Part shown: positions 45,013 through 56,065 of the stretch, one piece after another
How positions within the stretch are numbered: the first letter of the stretch is position 1
Layout: each line of letters starts with the position of its first letter
The notes under the pieces: model-generated
What the model saw: only the letters and a program-made list of their open reading frames with translations
The model's database searches: none
Told to the model about the DNA's origin: nothing
Made by a program: the position numbers and the translations under genes
DNA from: Acetobacterium sp.
Lineage (GTDB): Bacteria > Bacillota > Clostridia > Eubacteriales > Eubacteriaceae
Direction: 5' to 3'
Assembly (NCBI RefSeq): GCF_030652775.1
Contig: NZ_JAUSPS010000049.1
Coordinates: 1 to 64,000 of the forward strand
Length of the DNA: 64,000 nucleotides

Positions 45013-45033
45013 ACCTATTTTACAGCTAATCTT

Positions 45034-45663
45034 TTATTCGCCCAACAGATAGGTTAAGGTAAATAAACTATCTGTGATGTTCACATTTTCGACAACAACA
45101 TCACTGGGAACATCCAAATCCAGGGGACTAAAATTAAGTATGCCTTTCACACCTAATTCAGTTACCTGGGTCGCCACCTTCTGTCCCACCTCCCGGGGTA
45201 CACACAAAATGGCAATGTCAATTTCATTCGCCTTGATAAAGGCATCAAGCTCTTCCATATGTTTTACAACCACACTACCAATAACCGTACCAACCGTTAA
45301 TGGGTCAACATCGAATACGCCTTTTAGAATGACGCCTTCCCGTTTAAACCGTTCATAGTTTGCAATGGCATGACCCATATTACCACCACCGATAATAATG
45401 CAATTATATTCGCTATCAAGACCAAGGATCTCCTTGATAGCCTCCTTTAATTCCCCGACATTATAGCCATAACCCTGTTGGCCATAACCCCCGAACGAAT
45501 TTAAATCCTGTCGAATTTGAGAAGCTGTCAATCCCATTAAACTTGCTAATTCCCGGGATGATATTTTTTCGATATCATTGAGCTGTAAATCACTTAAATA
45601 TTGGTAATACTTTGGCAACCGTTTAACAACGGTCATCGATACTTTCTTTGAGAAGCGATGCAT
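45034..45663 (-). CDS. rex: Redox-sensing transcriptional repressor Rex
   Basis: A 209-residue NADH/NAD+ sensor. The winged-helix DNA-binding domain is at about 1-75 (RLPKYYQYLSDL, LMGLTASQIRQDLNSFG), the Rossmann domain at about 80-195 has IIIGGGNMGHAIA for NAD binding and VFDVD, and the C-terminal helix swaps between subunits. In Clostridia it represses fermentation and hydrogen genes when NADH is low. AAAGGAGAAG precedes the ATG. Confidence 0.96.
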   Translation of the reverse strand: MHRFSKKVSMTVVKRLPKYYQYLSDLQLNDIEKISSRELASLMGLTASQIRQDLNSFGGYGQQGYGYNVGELKEAIKEILGLDSEYNCIIIGGGNMGHAIANYERFKREGVILKGVFDVDPLTVGTVIGSVVVKHMEELDAFIKANEIDIAILCVPREVGQKVATQVTELGVKGILNFSPLDLDVPSDVVVENVNITDSLFTLTYLLGE

Positions 45664-45696
45664 GATAACTTCTCCTTTCTTTCGGATAATCGGTTA

Positions 45697-45725
45697 ATTA
45701 TATCAATATGTAGCAATTACGTCAA
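45697..45725 (-). promoter_or_regulatory. Sigma-A promoter for rex
   Basis: Minus strand TTGACG, 17 nt, TATAAT, 33 nt before the rex start. Confidence 0.75.
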
Positions 45726-45812
45726 ATTATTCATTTTATTTTAGGGCTTTTTTTGATAGAATAGTAAAAGTAAACCTAAATAACAGAACAAAAACGAAAA
45801 ATAGGTGAAATA

Positions 45813-47741
45813 ATGTTAATCAATATAGAAAATTTACATTTTAGTTATGGCATCCATGAAATTTTTAATGAACTAAATCTATCCATTAATGAAAAAAAAC
45901 AGATCGGTCTCGTCGGCCGGAATGGAACTGGTAAATCAACCCTGCTCAAGCTGATTACCGGAGAACTGGTTCCCGACACCGGGCGAATCAGCAAAAAAAA
46001 TGGGTTGACCATCAGTTATTTATCCCAAGAATCCAATATCGCTGAAAACACTACCTTAATTGAAATGCTCACTGATGTTTTTAAGCCACTGATCGAGATG
46101 GAACAACGAATGAAACATATCGGCGATGCCATTGCCCACTCTGCGGGCGAGGATCAGGAAAAACTGATGCTGGAGTTTGGGGAGCTTCAGGAAAGCTTCG
46201 CTGAAAAACATGGTTACGAATATCCCAGCCGGATCCGCGGCGTCATCAATGGCCTCGGTTTTAAACCTGAAGATCAGGACAAAGCCTTCTCGATGCTCAG
46301 TGGTGGTGAAAAAACCCGGGCTACCCTGGGTCAGATCCTCCTTCAGGAACCGGAACTGCTCTTATTGGATGAGCCCACCAACTACCTGGATATCGATGCT
46401 TTGCAATGGCTGGAACAATATCTGAAGAATTACCCCGGAACCTTTATCATCGTCTCCCATGACCGCTATTTTATTGACAAGGTCTGTACTTCAATCATTG
46501 AGGTGACGCAGCCGAACGTTAAAGAGTATAATGGGAATTATACCCAATATGCTGTTAAAAAACGCCAGGATATGATGGAACAAAACCATCAATTTCAACA
46601 GCAGATGAAAGAAATCAAACACCAACAGGAAGTCATTGACCGGTTCCGGGCCTACAACTCCATCAAAAGCTCTAAACGGGCTTCCAGCCGGGAAAAAGCG
46701 CTCAGTAAGATTGAGTTGCTCGACAAAGTCGAAACTGCTCATAACAGCCATTTCAGCTTTATCCCCCGGGTTAAAAGCGGCAATGACGTTTTGGCGGTGA
46801 CCGGAATTAAAAAATCCTTTGGTGATCGTCTGCTTTTTCAGAATATGAACTTTGAAATTCATCGGGGCGACAAAATCGGCATCATCGGACCCAATGGCGC
46901 CGGTAAAACAACTCTCTTTCGCATTTTGCAGAAAAAGTTAGCCGCCGATGCCGGCGAAATCCGTCTGGGTCAGAAGGTTCATATCGGCTATTTCGATCAG
47001 GAACATCAGGATCTGAAGAAATTCTACAATGAAAATCTGCTCGAAGCCCTGTGGGATGTTGATTCAAAACTAACGGAAGGTGAACTGCGAAATATCCTGG
47101 CGGCCTTTTTATTTGTCGGCGATGAGGTCTTCAAACCGATCAACACCCTGTCTGGCGGCGAAAAAGCCCGTTTGCTGCTGGCCCGGCTGATGATTTCCCA
47201 GTCTAATTTCCTACTGATGGATGAACCGACCAATCATATTGACATGGATACCAAAGAAATTCTTGAAAATGCCTTGAGTCAATATGAGGGCACGCTACTG
47301 TTTATCTCCCATGACCGGTATTTTTTGAACCGGATTTCAACTCAGATCTACCAGTTTTCAGCTGATGGAATGGAAATTCATTTGGGCAACTACGACGATT
47401 ATGTAAAACATAAGACCGATGCCTCAGAACGGGAAGCTGTTCTGGCTGAAGAAAACAAAACGATTGTAACCAAAACGCAACAGAAAACCGATCGTAAGAG
47501 GCAAAAAGAAGAGGAAGCCCGTGTTCGACTCTTAAAGAAACAGGTTAAGGAAATTGAAGAAGCAATTCTGGTGATGGAACAGAAAATCGAAGCCATTGAA
47601 ACAACTATGTGTGCCCCGGATTTCTATGATAACCTCACCCTGGCCGCAGAAATCAATCTGTCCTATGAGGATTTCAAACAGCAATTGTCTGAACTTACCG
47701 ATTCCTGGGAGATCGCCTTAATGGCCCTGGAAGTCGAGTAA
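45813..47741 (+). CDS. ABC-F family ATPase
   Basis: A 642-residue soluble protein with two ABC domains and no membrane part. Walker A motifs are GRNGTGKST (about 37-45) and GPNGAGKTT (about 363-371); signatures LSGGEKTR and LSGGEKAR; Walker B LLLLDEPTNYLD and LLMDEPTNHID. A linker with KSSKRASSREKALSKIE lies between, and a coiled-coil C-terminal domain (about 535-635) ends it. ABC-F proteins act on the ribosome, in translation or antibiotic resistance; a housekeeping YdiF/Uup-like role is most likely. ATG after AAATAGGTG. Confidence 0.93.
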   Translation: MLINIENLHFSYGIHEIFNELNLSINEKKQIGLVGRNGTGKSTLLKLITGELVPDTGRISKKNGLTISYLSQESNIAENTTLIEMLTDVFKPLIEMEQRMKHIGDAIAHSAGEDQEKLMLEFGELQESFAEKHGYEYPSRIRGVINGLGFKPEDQDKAFSMLSGGEKTRATLGQILLQEPELLLLDEPTNYLDIDALQWLEQYLKNYPGTFIIVSHDRYFIDKVCTSIIEVTQPNVKEYNGNYTQYAVKKRQDMMEQNHQFQQQMKEIKHQQEVIDRFRAYNSIKSSKRASSREKALSKIELLDKVETAHNSHFSFIPRVKSGNDVLAVTGIKKSFGDRLLFQNMNFEIHRGDKIGIIGPNGAGKTTLFRILQKKLAADAGEIRLGQKVHIGYFDQEHQDLKKFYNENLLEALWDVDSKLTEGELRNILAAFLFVGDEVFKPINTLSGGEKARLLLARLMISQSNFLLMDEPTNHIDMDTKEILENALSQYEGTLLFISHDRYFLNRISTQIYQFSADGMEIHLGNYDDYVKHKTDASEREAVLAEENKTIVTKTQQKTDRKRQKEEEARVRLLKKQVKEIEEAILVMEQKIEAIETTMCAPDFYDNLTLAAEINLSYEDFKQQLSELTDSWEIALMALEVE

Positions 47742-47829
47742 TTTTAGCGATTAGCTCTGAATTAAATAAAAAATTGTTAGCACAAAATTTTGATAAAATA
47801 AAATTTTCACTAAATATCTGGAGGAAAAA

Positions 47830-48063
47830 ATGGAACTGACAACTAATGAAAAAAGAGTGTTAAATACCTTGTTTAAAGAAGTCAAAGGCACTACCCGCAA
47901 TACCATGCTGATTGCTCTTTATGCCGCTAAACCCACCGATGACGAATCGCCGGATGCCCAGGCCATGATCACATTGTTAAACGGCCTGATCATCAAACTA
48001 TCAGAATTGGAACCGCCTGAAATGGAAATTTTATTCGCTGGCATCCCCTACGATGTTGACTAA
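47830..48063 (+). CDS. Small hypothetical protein
   Basis: A 77-residue acidic protein, probably all helical, with no Cys or membrane segment. A strong GGAGG lies before the ATG and a clear terminator follows, which makes it a real gene. No family recognised. It is read in the same direction as the ABC-F gene 88 nt upstream. Confidence 0.7.
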   Translation: MELTTNEKRVLNTLFKEVKGTTRNTMLIALYAAKPTDDESPDAQAMITLLNGLIIKLSELEPPEMEILFAGIPYDVD

Positions 48064-48083
48064 ACTGCGCTAAAACCAGAAAA

Positions 48084-48115
48084 CAAAAGGCAGCCTCGCA
48101 AGAGACTGCCTTTTT
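48084..48115. terminator. Bidirectional terminator
   Basis: AAAAGGCAG pairs with CTGCCTTTT between the small gene and convergent groL, T-rich on both strands. Confidence 0.85.
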
Positions 48116-48164
48116 GATTGCTTTAATTTAATTATGCTAGTTCTTTACTAATGTAGCCTGAGGC

Positions 48165-49817
<1,653 letters not shown>

Positions 49818-49826
49818 TTAATTTTA

Positions 49827-50111
49827 TTATTCTACGATTGCTAAAATATCAGCTTGACGAATGATTAAGAATTCTTCTTCTCCGATTTTAACTTCATTAC
49901 CGGAATATTTGGAATAGATAACTTCATCATCCACTTTTACGTCCAATGGCACTTTTTTGCCATCGATAATTTCTCCAGTTCCAACTGCAACTACTTTACC
50001 CTGCTGTGGTTTTTCCTGGGCAGATCCTGGTAAAACAATTCCACCTAAAGTTTTTACTTCTTCAGCTTTAACTTTAATTACTACTTTGTCACCTAAAGGT
50101 CTTAAACTCAT
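49827..50111 (-). CDS. groS: Co-chaperonin GroES
   Basis: A 94-residue lid for GroEL. It begins MSLRPLGDKVVIKV; the mobile loop is around EVKTLGGIVLPG, and the YSKYSGNEVKIGEEEFLIIR end is standard. The ATG at 50111 has GGAGG upstream. Confidence 0.98.
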   Translation of the reverse strand: MSLRPLGDKVVIKVKAEEVKTLGGIVLPGSAQEKPQQGKVVAVGTGEIIDGKKVPLDVKVDDEVIYSKYSGNEVKIGEEEFLIIRQADILAIVE

Positions 50112-50162
50112 TTTTTCCTCCATTTGATTATATTGGGTACGCTGTACCTTTTATTTCATTTA

Positions 50163-50189
50163 TTAGCACTCATTCATCTTGAGTGCTAA
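50163..50189. promoter_or_regulatory. CIRCE element, HrcA operator
   Basis: TTAGCACTC-N9-GAGTGCTAA, an exact match to the CIRCE consensus, 52 nt upstream of groS. HrcA binds it to repress groESL outside heat shock; hrcA itself is not in the window. Confidence 0.98.
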
Positions 50190-50193
50190 TAGT

Positions 50194-50222
50194 ATTTTAA
50201 ATGATTTACAGTTTGATTGCAA
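50194..50222 (-). promoter_or_regulatory. Sigma-A promoter for groESL
   Basis: Minus strand TTGCAA, 17 nt, TAAAAT, ending 4 nt before CIRCE, so HrcA would block the transcript start. Confidence 0.8.
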
Positions 50223-50346
50223 GTTTTTTTTCCCATTTTTACAATCTTAATTTTTTTTAAGATTGTTTTAATTTTTAAAGAGGGTACTATTCTCTTTATA
50301 TAAATGCGTTTACCCTTTTATCATCAGGTCTTATTCGCTGTAAACT

Positions 50347-51360
50347 TTATTGTCGGGTTCCAATTTTCAGACCCGGGATGCCGTTGAGGCTCAGGTCACT
50401 TTCTTCCCCATTTATATAATTATAGTAGGCCATGGAGCCAATCATCGCAGCGTTGTCGGTACATAGAATCGGATCAGGATAGTACAGGGTCATGCCCGCT
50501 TCGGCAGCTGCCTGTCCCATCATTTTTCTCAACAGGGAATTACAGGACACGCCGCCAGCCATACAGATGGTCTTCATACCGATGCTGTTAGCACAGGAAA
50601 TGGTTTTGCTCACCAATACCTCGATGACAGCCAGCTGAAAAGATGCCGCCACATCATCGGGATTGATCGCTTCATTTTTCATTTTCTTGCCGTTGAGGTA
50701 ATTCAGCACTGCTGATTTCAAACCGCTGAAGCTGAAATCATACCGTGTTTTATCCAGCATCACCCTGGGAAAAGCGATAGCCTCCGGGTTGCCATTCTTG
50801 GCCGCAGCATCAATCGCCGGGCCACCGGGATAACCCAGCCCCAAAACCCGGGAAATTTTATCAAAGGCCTCGCCGGCGGCATCATCGATAGTTCGACCCA
50901 ACACTTTAAAGGTCTGGTAATCTTCGACCAAGACCAGATGACTGTGGCCGCCGGATACCACCAAGGTTAAAAAGGGCGGTGTGAGCTCCGGATACTGGAG
51001 AAAATTAGCAGCGATATGGCCTTCAATATGGTGTACGCCAATCAGCGGCTTCCCCAGACTATAAGCCATCGCTTTAGCGGTGGAGAGACCAATCAGCAGT
51101 GCCCCCACCAGACCCGGACCATTGGTCACGGCAATGGCGTCCATCTCGGCCAGGGAAAGCCTGCTTTCTGCCAGGGCTTCATCGATGATATAGGGCAGTT
51201 TGGTGACATGGTTTCGGGAGGCAATCTCCGGCACCACACCCCCATATTTTTGATGAATATCAATCTGGGAATAAATCCGATTGGTCAATATTTTCCGGCC
51301 ATCTTCGACAATGGCCACGGATGTTTCGTCACAGGATGTCTCAATACTAAGAATTTTCAT
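50347..51360 (-). CDS. tsaD: tRNA N6-adenosine threonylcarbamoyltransferase TsaD
   Basis: A 337-residue ASKHA-fold enzyme that transfers threonylcarbamoyl to A37 of ANN-decoding tRNAs with TsaB and TsaE. SIETSCDETS opens it; the iron/zinc-binding HHIEGH is at about 110-115, with VSGGHSHL, DDAAGEAFDK and the late DNAAMIGSMAY. Its start overlaps the end of the DUF1461 gene by 14 nt. tsaB is two genes upstream; tsaE is not in the window. Confidence 0.97.
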   Translation of the reverse strand: MKILSIETSCDETSVAIVEDGRKILTNRIYSQIDIHQKYGGVVPEIASRNHVTKLPYIIDEALAESRLSLAEMDAIAVTNGPGLVGALLIGLSTAKAMAYSLGKPLIGVHHIEGHIAANFLQYPELTPPFLTLVVSGGHSHLVLVEDYQTFKVLGRTIDDAAGEAFDKISRVLGLGYPGGPAIDAAAKNGNPEAIAFPRVMLDKTRYDFSFSGLKSAVLNYLNGKKMKNEAINPDDVAASFQLAVIEVLVSKTISCANSIGMKTICMAGGVSCNSLLRKMMGQAAAEAGMTLYYPDPILCTDNAAMIGSMAYYNYINGEESDLSLNGIPGLKIGTRQ

Positions 51361-52084
51361 GTTTACCTCGATTAGAATTACATTTTTTTATTCGCTTTTT
51401 TTCATTAAACAAGACCAGCCCTGATCCCAGAGTGGTGAGTCCCAGGGGCATCAGGATGTAGATGACCATCCGGCCGATCATTGCGAAGAAGAAGGGCTCG
51501 GGGACAATCCAGATCAGTCGGTCGGTGGAGGGGTTCATTATCCATAAGTCGTTGGCAAAAAACAGCTGATGGAAAAGAATGAAGGTGTCGTTGAAATTAA
51601 AAATAAAACTCGCTCCAACTATCAGCAATATCACCATAAAAATGGCTGAGCCATAGAACAAGGCCTTGATGATGGCCTTATTATTATATTTCAATAGTAT
51701 CAGAAAGGCTATCAGTGCCAGAATCAGGGTGGCGTCCCGAAGGCCGAGAAAGAATAACAGCAGATCTCTGACGTCATCCATATGGGTGATTTCTTTGTCA
51801 TTGAAAATGGACACATGATCCACAACGTTTTTGGCATTTTCCGGCGCCAAACGGGCTTTGATGTCAAAATCCTGCCGGTCTCCTTTGAGGTAACTGATGA
51901 TTTCATTAACGACCAGATCCATATCCGGAGGATAAATACCGGTATTTTCTGTGACCTGATTTTTCCTCATCTGATCCATGTAAAAAGCTTTGTCAAACAC
52001 CACCGCTTCAATACCGCTGATAAAAGTAATAACCGGAACCAGAACTCCCAGCAGCACTGCAACTATTTTGATGGTTTTATTCAA
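51347..52084 (-). CDS. TIGR01906/DUF1461 family integral membrane protein
   Basis: About 245 residues. Membrane helices lie near 5-25, 120-138, 145-170 and 200-222, with a long external loop between the first two (about 30-105). The family has no established function that I know. The start is uncertain: GGAGG lies one base before an ATG (52090) but seven before the TTG I use (52084). It overlaps the rimI stop and the tsaD start, so it is inside the tsa operon. Confidence 0.75.
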   Translation of the reverse strand: MNKTIKIVAVLLGVLVPVITFISGIEAVVFDKAFYMDQMRKNQVTENTGIYPPDMDLVVNEIISYLKGDRQDFDIKARLAPENAKNVVDHVSIFNDKEITHMDDVRDLLLFFLGLRDATLILALIAFLILLKYNNKAIIKALFYGSAIFMVILLIVGASFIFNFNDTFILFHQLFFANDLWIMNPSTDRLIWIVPEPFFFAMIGRMVIYILMPLGLTTLGSGLVLFNEKKRIKKCNSNRGKHENS

Positions 52085-52520
52085 GTCCATACCTCCACAT
52101 GATGATTCCGTCCATTCCCGTACCATAGTAGTCTTTTCGTCGGCCTTCCCGGGTAAACTTATTTTTAAGATAAAAATTAATCGCCGGCTGATTATCCCCT
52201 CTAACCTCCAGGGTCATCCCCACACAGCCTTTTTCCAGCGCCAGCGCCAGCATCGCATTCATAATCCTTTGCCCAACCCCGGTCTGGCGATAGGTTTCCC
52301 GCACTGCGATATTAGTAATGTGCGCTTCGTCAAGCACCTGCCAGAAACCGCCAAAGCCAATAATTTCGCCATCCACTTCGGCGACAATATAATTGGAAAG
52401 GATGTTTTTTGTTTCCGCCTGATAGGAATCCTCGGTCCAATTATGTGAAAAACAGGCCTGATCCACCTTAAAAACTCCGGCTACATCCCGGGATTGCATT
52501 AAACGATAACTGATCATCAT
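52077..52520 (-). CDS. rimI: Ribosomal protein S18-alanine N-acetyltransferase RimI
   Basis: A 147-residue GNAT-fold acetyltransferase. AVRETYRQTGVGQRIM near 94-109 is the acetyl-CoA loop (R/QxxGxG) and LEVRGDNQPAINFYLKNKF is the other core motif. It acetylates the N terminus of ribosomal protein bS18 in model bacteria. Its ATG overlaps the tsaB stop by 4 nt. The tsaB-rimI-tsaD grouping is common in Firmicutes. Confidence 0.93.
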   Translation of the reverse strand: MMISYRLMQSRDVAGVFKVDQACFSHNWTEDSYQAETKNILSNYIVAEVDGEIIGFGGFWQVLDEAHITNIAVRETYRQTGVGQRIMNAMLALALEKGCVGMTLEVRGDNQPAINFYLKNKFTREGRRKDYYGTGMDGIIMWRYGLE

Positions 52521-53203
52521 TTTTTATGCTCTTCGGCGTAAGAAGGCCGGATATAAAAGGGTTCCACTTCCCGATAATGGCTGGTCTCCCCTTTTAATGC
52601 TCGTTCTAAAACAAGGGTTCCCGCTGACGAGGCCCGATTCATATTGAGATAGTTGGGGACGATCCGGGCGGTTGGGATGGCTTCTTGCAGGATTTGTGAA
52701 AACCGGGGCAGGCCATCGCCTAAAAAATAGATAGTCTCATTTCTCGCTTTTAGAAAAGCAATGAGATCATCTATTTCCATCACCGCATCGGCCATATCCC
52801 GAACCAGATGGCCGTCTTCAAAATGAAAAACCCCGGTATATGTCTGGTTTCGCTGGGCATCCAGAACCGGGCAGATCAGGCCACCGGCAAAGGGAATATT
52901 CATGGCCAGACTTTCCAGCGTGGATACCCCCACCACCGGTTTATTCAGGGCCTGGGCAAACCCCTTAACGGTCGCCATACCAATGCGCAACCCGGTAAAG
53001 GAACCGGGACCGGATACGATGCCAAAAACATCAATATCCTGAATGGAAAGACCCCCATCACTGAGTAAATGATCGATAGCAATCATCAGTTTTTCCGAAT
53101 GTTTTTTTTGATGATTGATAATCATTTCGCCGACTAATTTTTCTTCATTTAATATTGCAACTGATGCCACAATGGTGGATGTATCAATGGTGAGTGTATT
53201 CAT
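52517..53203 (-). CDS. tsaB: tRNA threonylcarbamoyladenosine complex protein TsaB
   Basis: A 228-residue non-catalytic ASKHA partner of TsaD. TIDTSTIVASVAIL at the N terminus and GIVSGPGSFTGLRIGMATVKG (about 61-81) are the family signature. First gene of the tsaB-rimI-DUF1461-tsaD unit. The usual tsaE is not upstream; a GH3 gene is there instead, on the same strand but behind a hairpin. Confidence 0.95.
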   Translation of the reverse strand: MNTLTIDTSTIVASVAILNEEKLVGEMIINHQKKHSEKLMIAIDHLLSDGGLSIQDIDVFGIVSGPGSFTGLRIGMATVKGFAQALNKPVVGVSTLESLAMNIPFAGGLICPVLDAQRNQTYTGVFHFEDGHLVRDMADAVMEIDDLIAFLKARNETIYFLGDGLPRFSQILQEAIPTARIVPNYLNMNRASSAGTLVLERALKGETSHYREVEPFYIRPSYAEEHKK

Positions 53204-53286
53204 CTTTTATCTTTCCTTCTTAAATTATATTATACTGAATTATACTAAGGTATTTGAAAATAATCCCTCAGCTTTATAAATAGAAG

Positions 53287-53318
53287 GTACCGATTATTGA
53301 TTGTAAAATAATCGGTAC
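53287..53318 (-). terminator. Hairpin after the GH3 gene
   Basis: GTACCGATTATT pairs perfectly with AATAATCGGTAC (12 bp). No long T run follows on the minus strand (CTTCTATTTATAA), so termination may be partial. Confidence 0.6.
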
Positions 53319-53336
53319 ACGTTTTCTTCAATCGTC

Positions 53337-55940
53337 TTACTTCTTTTTATGTTTTGCCAGGGCTTTGAGATCCCGATCGATACGCTTAAGCTTTTCGTCG
53401 GAAAAAAACTCATCAGGCAGTAATTTCTGCGCCTTATCAAAACAGATTCCCATTTTGATCGCCATTTGCAGATAGTCACTTTCAAAGGTTTCTTCGCCAA
53501 AATAATTTCTGAGAATCTTCATGACATCCTCGTCCTCGACCAGATCCCGGACTTTGGACTGAACGCAGAGGTATTCTTCCTCATTACCGCCGAAAAGACT
53601 TTTAAAAAAGCCCTTTTTCTTCTCGGTACAATTAACCAGTTTCTCAAAGGTAATCCCTTCCAGGGACTGATCCGAATTGACCAATTCGATAATCTTATCA
53701 ATACACTCTTCGCTAAAGATTCCATTTGAAAATTCAACCAGTTTGCGTAGCGGTGTATTGGCCAGCATTGTCATAAAAAATTCGTCTTCTCGGCTCTGAT
53801 CATCCCCCATAATCTCTTCAAAACCAGAAAGTAGCAGTTTAAAGATAGTCTGTCCCCGCTCTGTTTTTTCGAAATCACTGAGATAGGATAAGGGGTTGAT
53901 CGGATGGATCAGATCTTTGGTAATCTGAACCGGATAGATAATCGGTAAATCCCGGCTGGATGACCCGATATAAATCTGGTGGCTACCCGACTCATGTTCC
54001 CAGGATTTGGTGGTAGGATTGTAATAGTTAAAGTCACTGAGTCCCAGCTCAAAGCAGACCTCGGCCGATCGCCCGCCGGGGATGAAGACCTTTTTAAAGC
54101 CACGAAGTTCCCGCAGCGGTCGCAGGATAGCAGTATCTGACTTACCGGTATAAAGTTGAATAATTTCTTTGCCATTTATTGCTCCGGTATTGGTGATCCG
54201 GCATTTAACGGTGACCGTTTTTTCGGCATCGATTGTTAGCTCATCTTCATCAATGGGCTCGTAGTTAAAATGCGTATAGCTAAGCCCAAATCCAAAGGGG
54301 AAGCGGACTTTCTTTTTAGTAAAGTCATAATAACGATAACCCACAAATATACTCTCGCCGTAAACAACCTCATCATGAATTCCCGGAAAATTAATGTAAG
54401 CCGGAGTATCTTCCAACCGCATCGGAATGGTTTCCGCCAGTTTGCCACAGAAATTATTTTCTCCTATTAAGAGTTTGGCAATGGCATCGCCGCCGGCCTG
54501 ACCGCCTAAAAACATCTCAACGATGGCCTTGGGCTGGTGTTCCCAGCTCATATCCACGACACCGCCATTCTGAACAATTACCACCGTTTTAGGTTGGACC
54601 TCGCAGATCTTGTGAATCAGGGCAATCTGTTTTTTGGGCAGCTGCAAATGGGTACGGTCATAACCTTCCGATTCGTCATGATCCGGCAAGCCCAAAAATA
54701 ACAAGGCCATCTCCGAGTTTTTCGCTACCTCCACCGCCTGCTCGGCCAGATGGAACTGCTCCACTACCTCATCATGAATATAGCCCTGATGAGGGAACAG
54801 TTGAATTTCGTCGCCCACCAGTTTTTTTATTCGTTCATAGGGTGAATCGATATGGAAGGGATTAATTTTTGAACTGCCGCTGCCCTGATAGCGGGGATCA
54901 AAGGCCATACTTCCGATAATCGCCAGCTTCTTGATTTTGTTCCGATCAATGGGCAGAATATTTTCTTCATTTTTAAGCAGCACCATACTTTCCACCGCTG
55001 CCAATTGGGCGATTTTATGATGCCCCTTTGGTTCAATTTCCAGATTAGTGGCATAGTTTCGGCGGTTTTCCTTGGCCTGAAAGGAAAACCGGATCAGCCG
55101 CTCCACCATTTCATTTATAATAGTGACTTTCAGTTTCCCTTCTTTGATCCGGTCAAATATCTTCTGATTATTGACACCACCATTACCAGGCATTTCCAGA
55201 TCCATTCCGGCAAATACCCCTCGGACTCGGTCATAGACAGCCCCCCAATCGGACATGACGATCCCATCAAATCCCCACTCGTTCCTGAGCAATTGAGTCA
55301 GAAAGTAATGACTTTGAGAGACAAACTTGCCATTAATGCTGTTATAAGAACACATCACCGCCATCGGTTTTCCTTCTTTGACGGCGATCTCAAAGGGTTT
55401 TAAATAAATTTCCCGCAACGCCCGGACATCAATTTTTTCGTCCACGGTCATACGCCGGGTTTCCTGATTATTGGCCAGATAATGCTTGACCGTGGTTCCC
55501 ACGCCATGATCTTTGGCTCCCATGATAAAACTTTTTCCCAATCGTCCTGACAGCAGCGGATCTTCTGAAAAATATTCAAAATTACGTCCACACAGGGGTG
55601 ATCGCTTGATATTAATGCCGGGTCCTAAAATCAGGTCGACGCCCATACTCCGTGCCTCCAGCGCAATGGTTCGACCCAAAAATTCAAGCAGCCCTTCATC
55701 CCAGGAACAGGCGGAGAGCACCGCCGGCGGAAAACAGGTGGCTGGTTTACCCTGGGGAATCCCCAGCGCTCCTTCATTTTCAATCACCCGCATACCATGA
55801 GGACCATCAGCCATATACACCGGCTCGATGCCATATTTGGAATAGCCCACGGTTTCCCAGTCGGTTCGACCCGAACAGAGGGATACCATTTCTTCCAGAC
55901 TCATATTTCTTCGTATCTTTTTAATTAATCCTTCATCCAT
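53337..55940 (-). CDS. Glycoside hydrolase family 3 (beta-glucosidase-like)
   Basis: An 867-residue enzyme removing terminal beta-linked sugars. The GH3 N-terminal barrel (about 30-290) holds the nucleophile Asp in IVMSDWGAV (about 231-239); the C-terminal alpha/beta domain (about 320-520) and the fibronectin-like domain (about 580-660, FELGLSDFNYYN) follow. About 690-867 is an extra region of unknown fold, charged and helical. There is no signal peptide, so it works in the cytosol, presumably on imported oligosaccharides, but no transporter is nearby. AAGGAGATG precedes the ATG. Confidence 0.92.
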   Translation of the reverse strand: MDEGLIKKIRRNMSLEEMVSLCSGRTDWETVGYSKYGIEPVYMADGPHGMRVIENEGALGIPQGKPATCFPPAVLSACSWDEGLLEFLGRTIALEARSMGVDLILGPGINIKRSPLCGRNFEYFSEDPLLSGRLGKSFIMGAKDHGVGTTVKHYLANNQETRRMTVDEKIDVRALREIYLKPFEIAVKEGKPMAVMCSYNSINGKFVSQSHYFLTQLLRNEWGFDGIVMSDWGAVYDRVRGVFAGMDLEMPGNGGVNNQKIFDRIKEGKLKVTIINEMVERLIRFSFQAKENRRNYATNLEIEPKGHHKIAQLAAVESMVLLKNEENILPIDRNKIKKLAIIGSMAFDPRYQGSGSSKINPFHIDSPYERIKKLVGDEIQLFPHQGYIHDEVVEQFHLAEQAVEVAKNSEMALLFLGLPDHDESEGYDRTHLQLPKKQIALIHKICEVQPKTVVIVQNGGVVDMSWEHQPKAIVEMFLGGQAGGDAIAKLLIGENNFCGKLAETIPMRLEDTPAYINFPGIHDEVVYGESIFVGYRYYDFTKKKVRFPFGFGLSYTHFNYEPIDEDELTIDAEKTVTVKCRITNTGAINGKEIIQLYTGKSDTAILRPLRELRGFKKVFIPGGRSAEVCFELGLSDFNYYNPTTKSWEHESGSHQIYIGSSSRDLPIIYPVQITKDLIHPINPLSYLSDFEKTERGQTIFKLLLSGFEEIMGDDQSREDEFFMTMLANTPLRKLVEFSNGIFSEECIDKIIELVNSDQSLEGITFEKLVNCTEKKKGFFKSLFGGNEEEYLCVQSKVRDLVEDEDVMKILRNYFGEETFESDYLQMAIKMGICFDKAQKLLPDEFFSDEKLKRIDRDLKALAKHKKK

Positions 55941-56022
55941 GATAAATCATCTCCTTAATGGATTAACCAAACTAAAGCAATAACATTTGATTTTTTCTAA
56001 GGTTTGAGTTTGTCGCTAAGCT

Positions 56023-56046
56023 GCCGTACCGACCAATTGTTAATCT
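56023..56046. repeat. Copy of a motif from the 37-kb palindromic element
   Basis: The 22 bases from 56024 to 56045 match the reverse complement of 37142-37163 with one mismatch (core CCGTACCGACCAATT). It is in the gap between the GH3 and proC genes. Confidence 0.6.
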
Positions 56047-56065
56047 TTTTTATGCTATTTGTACA

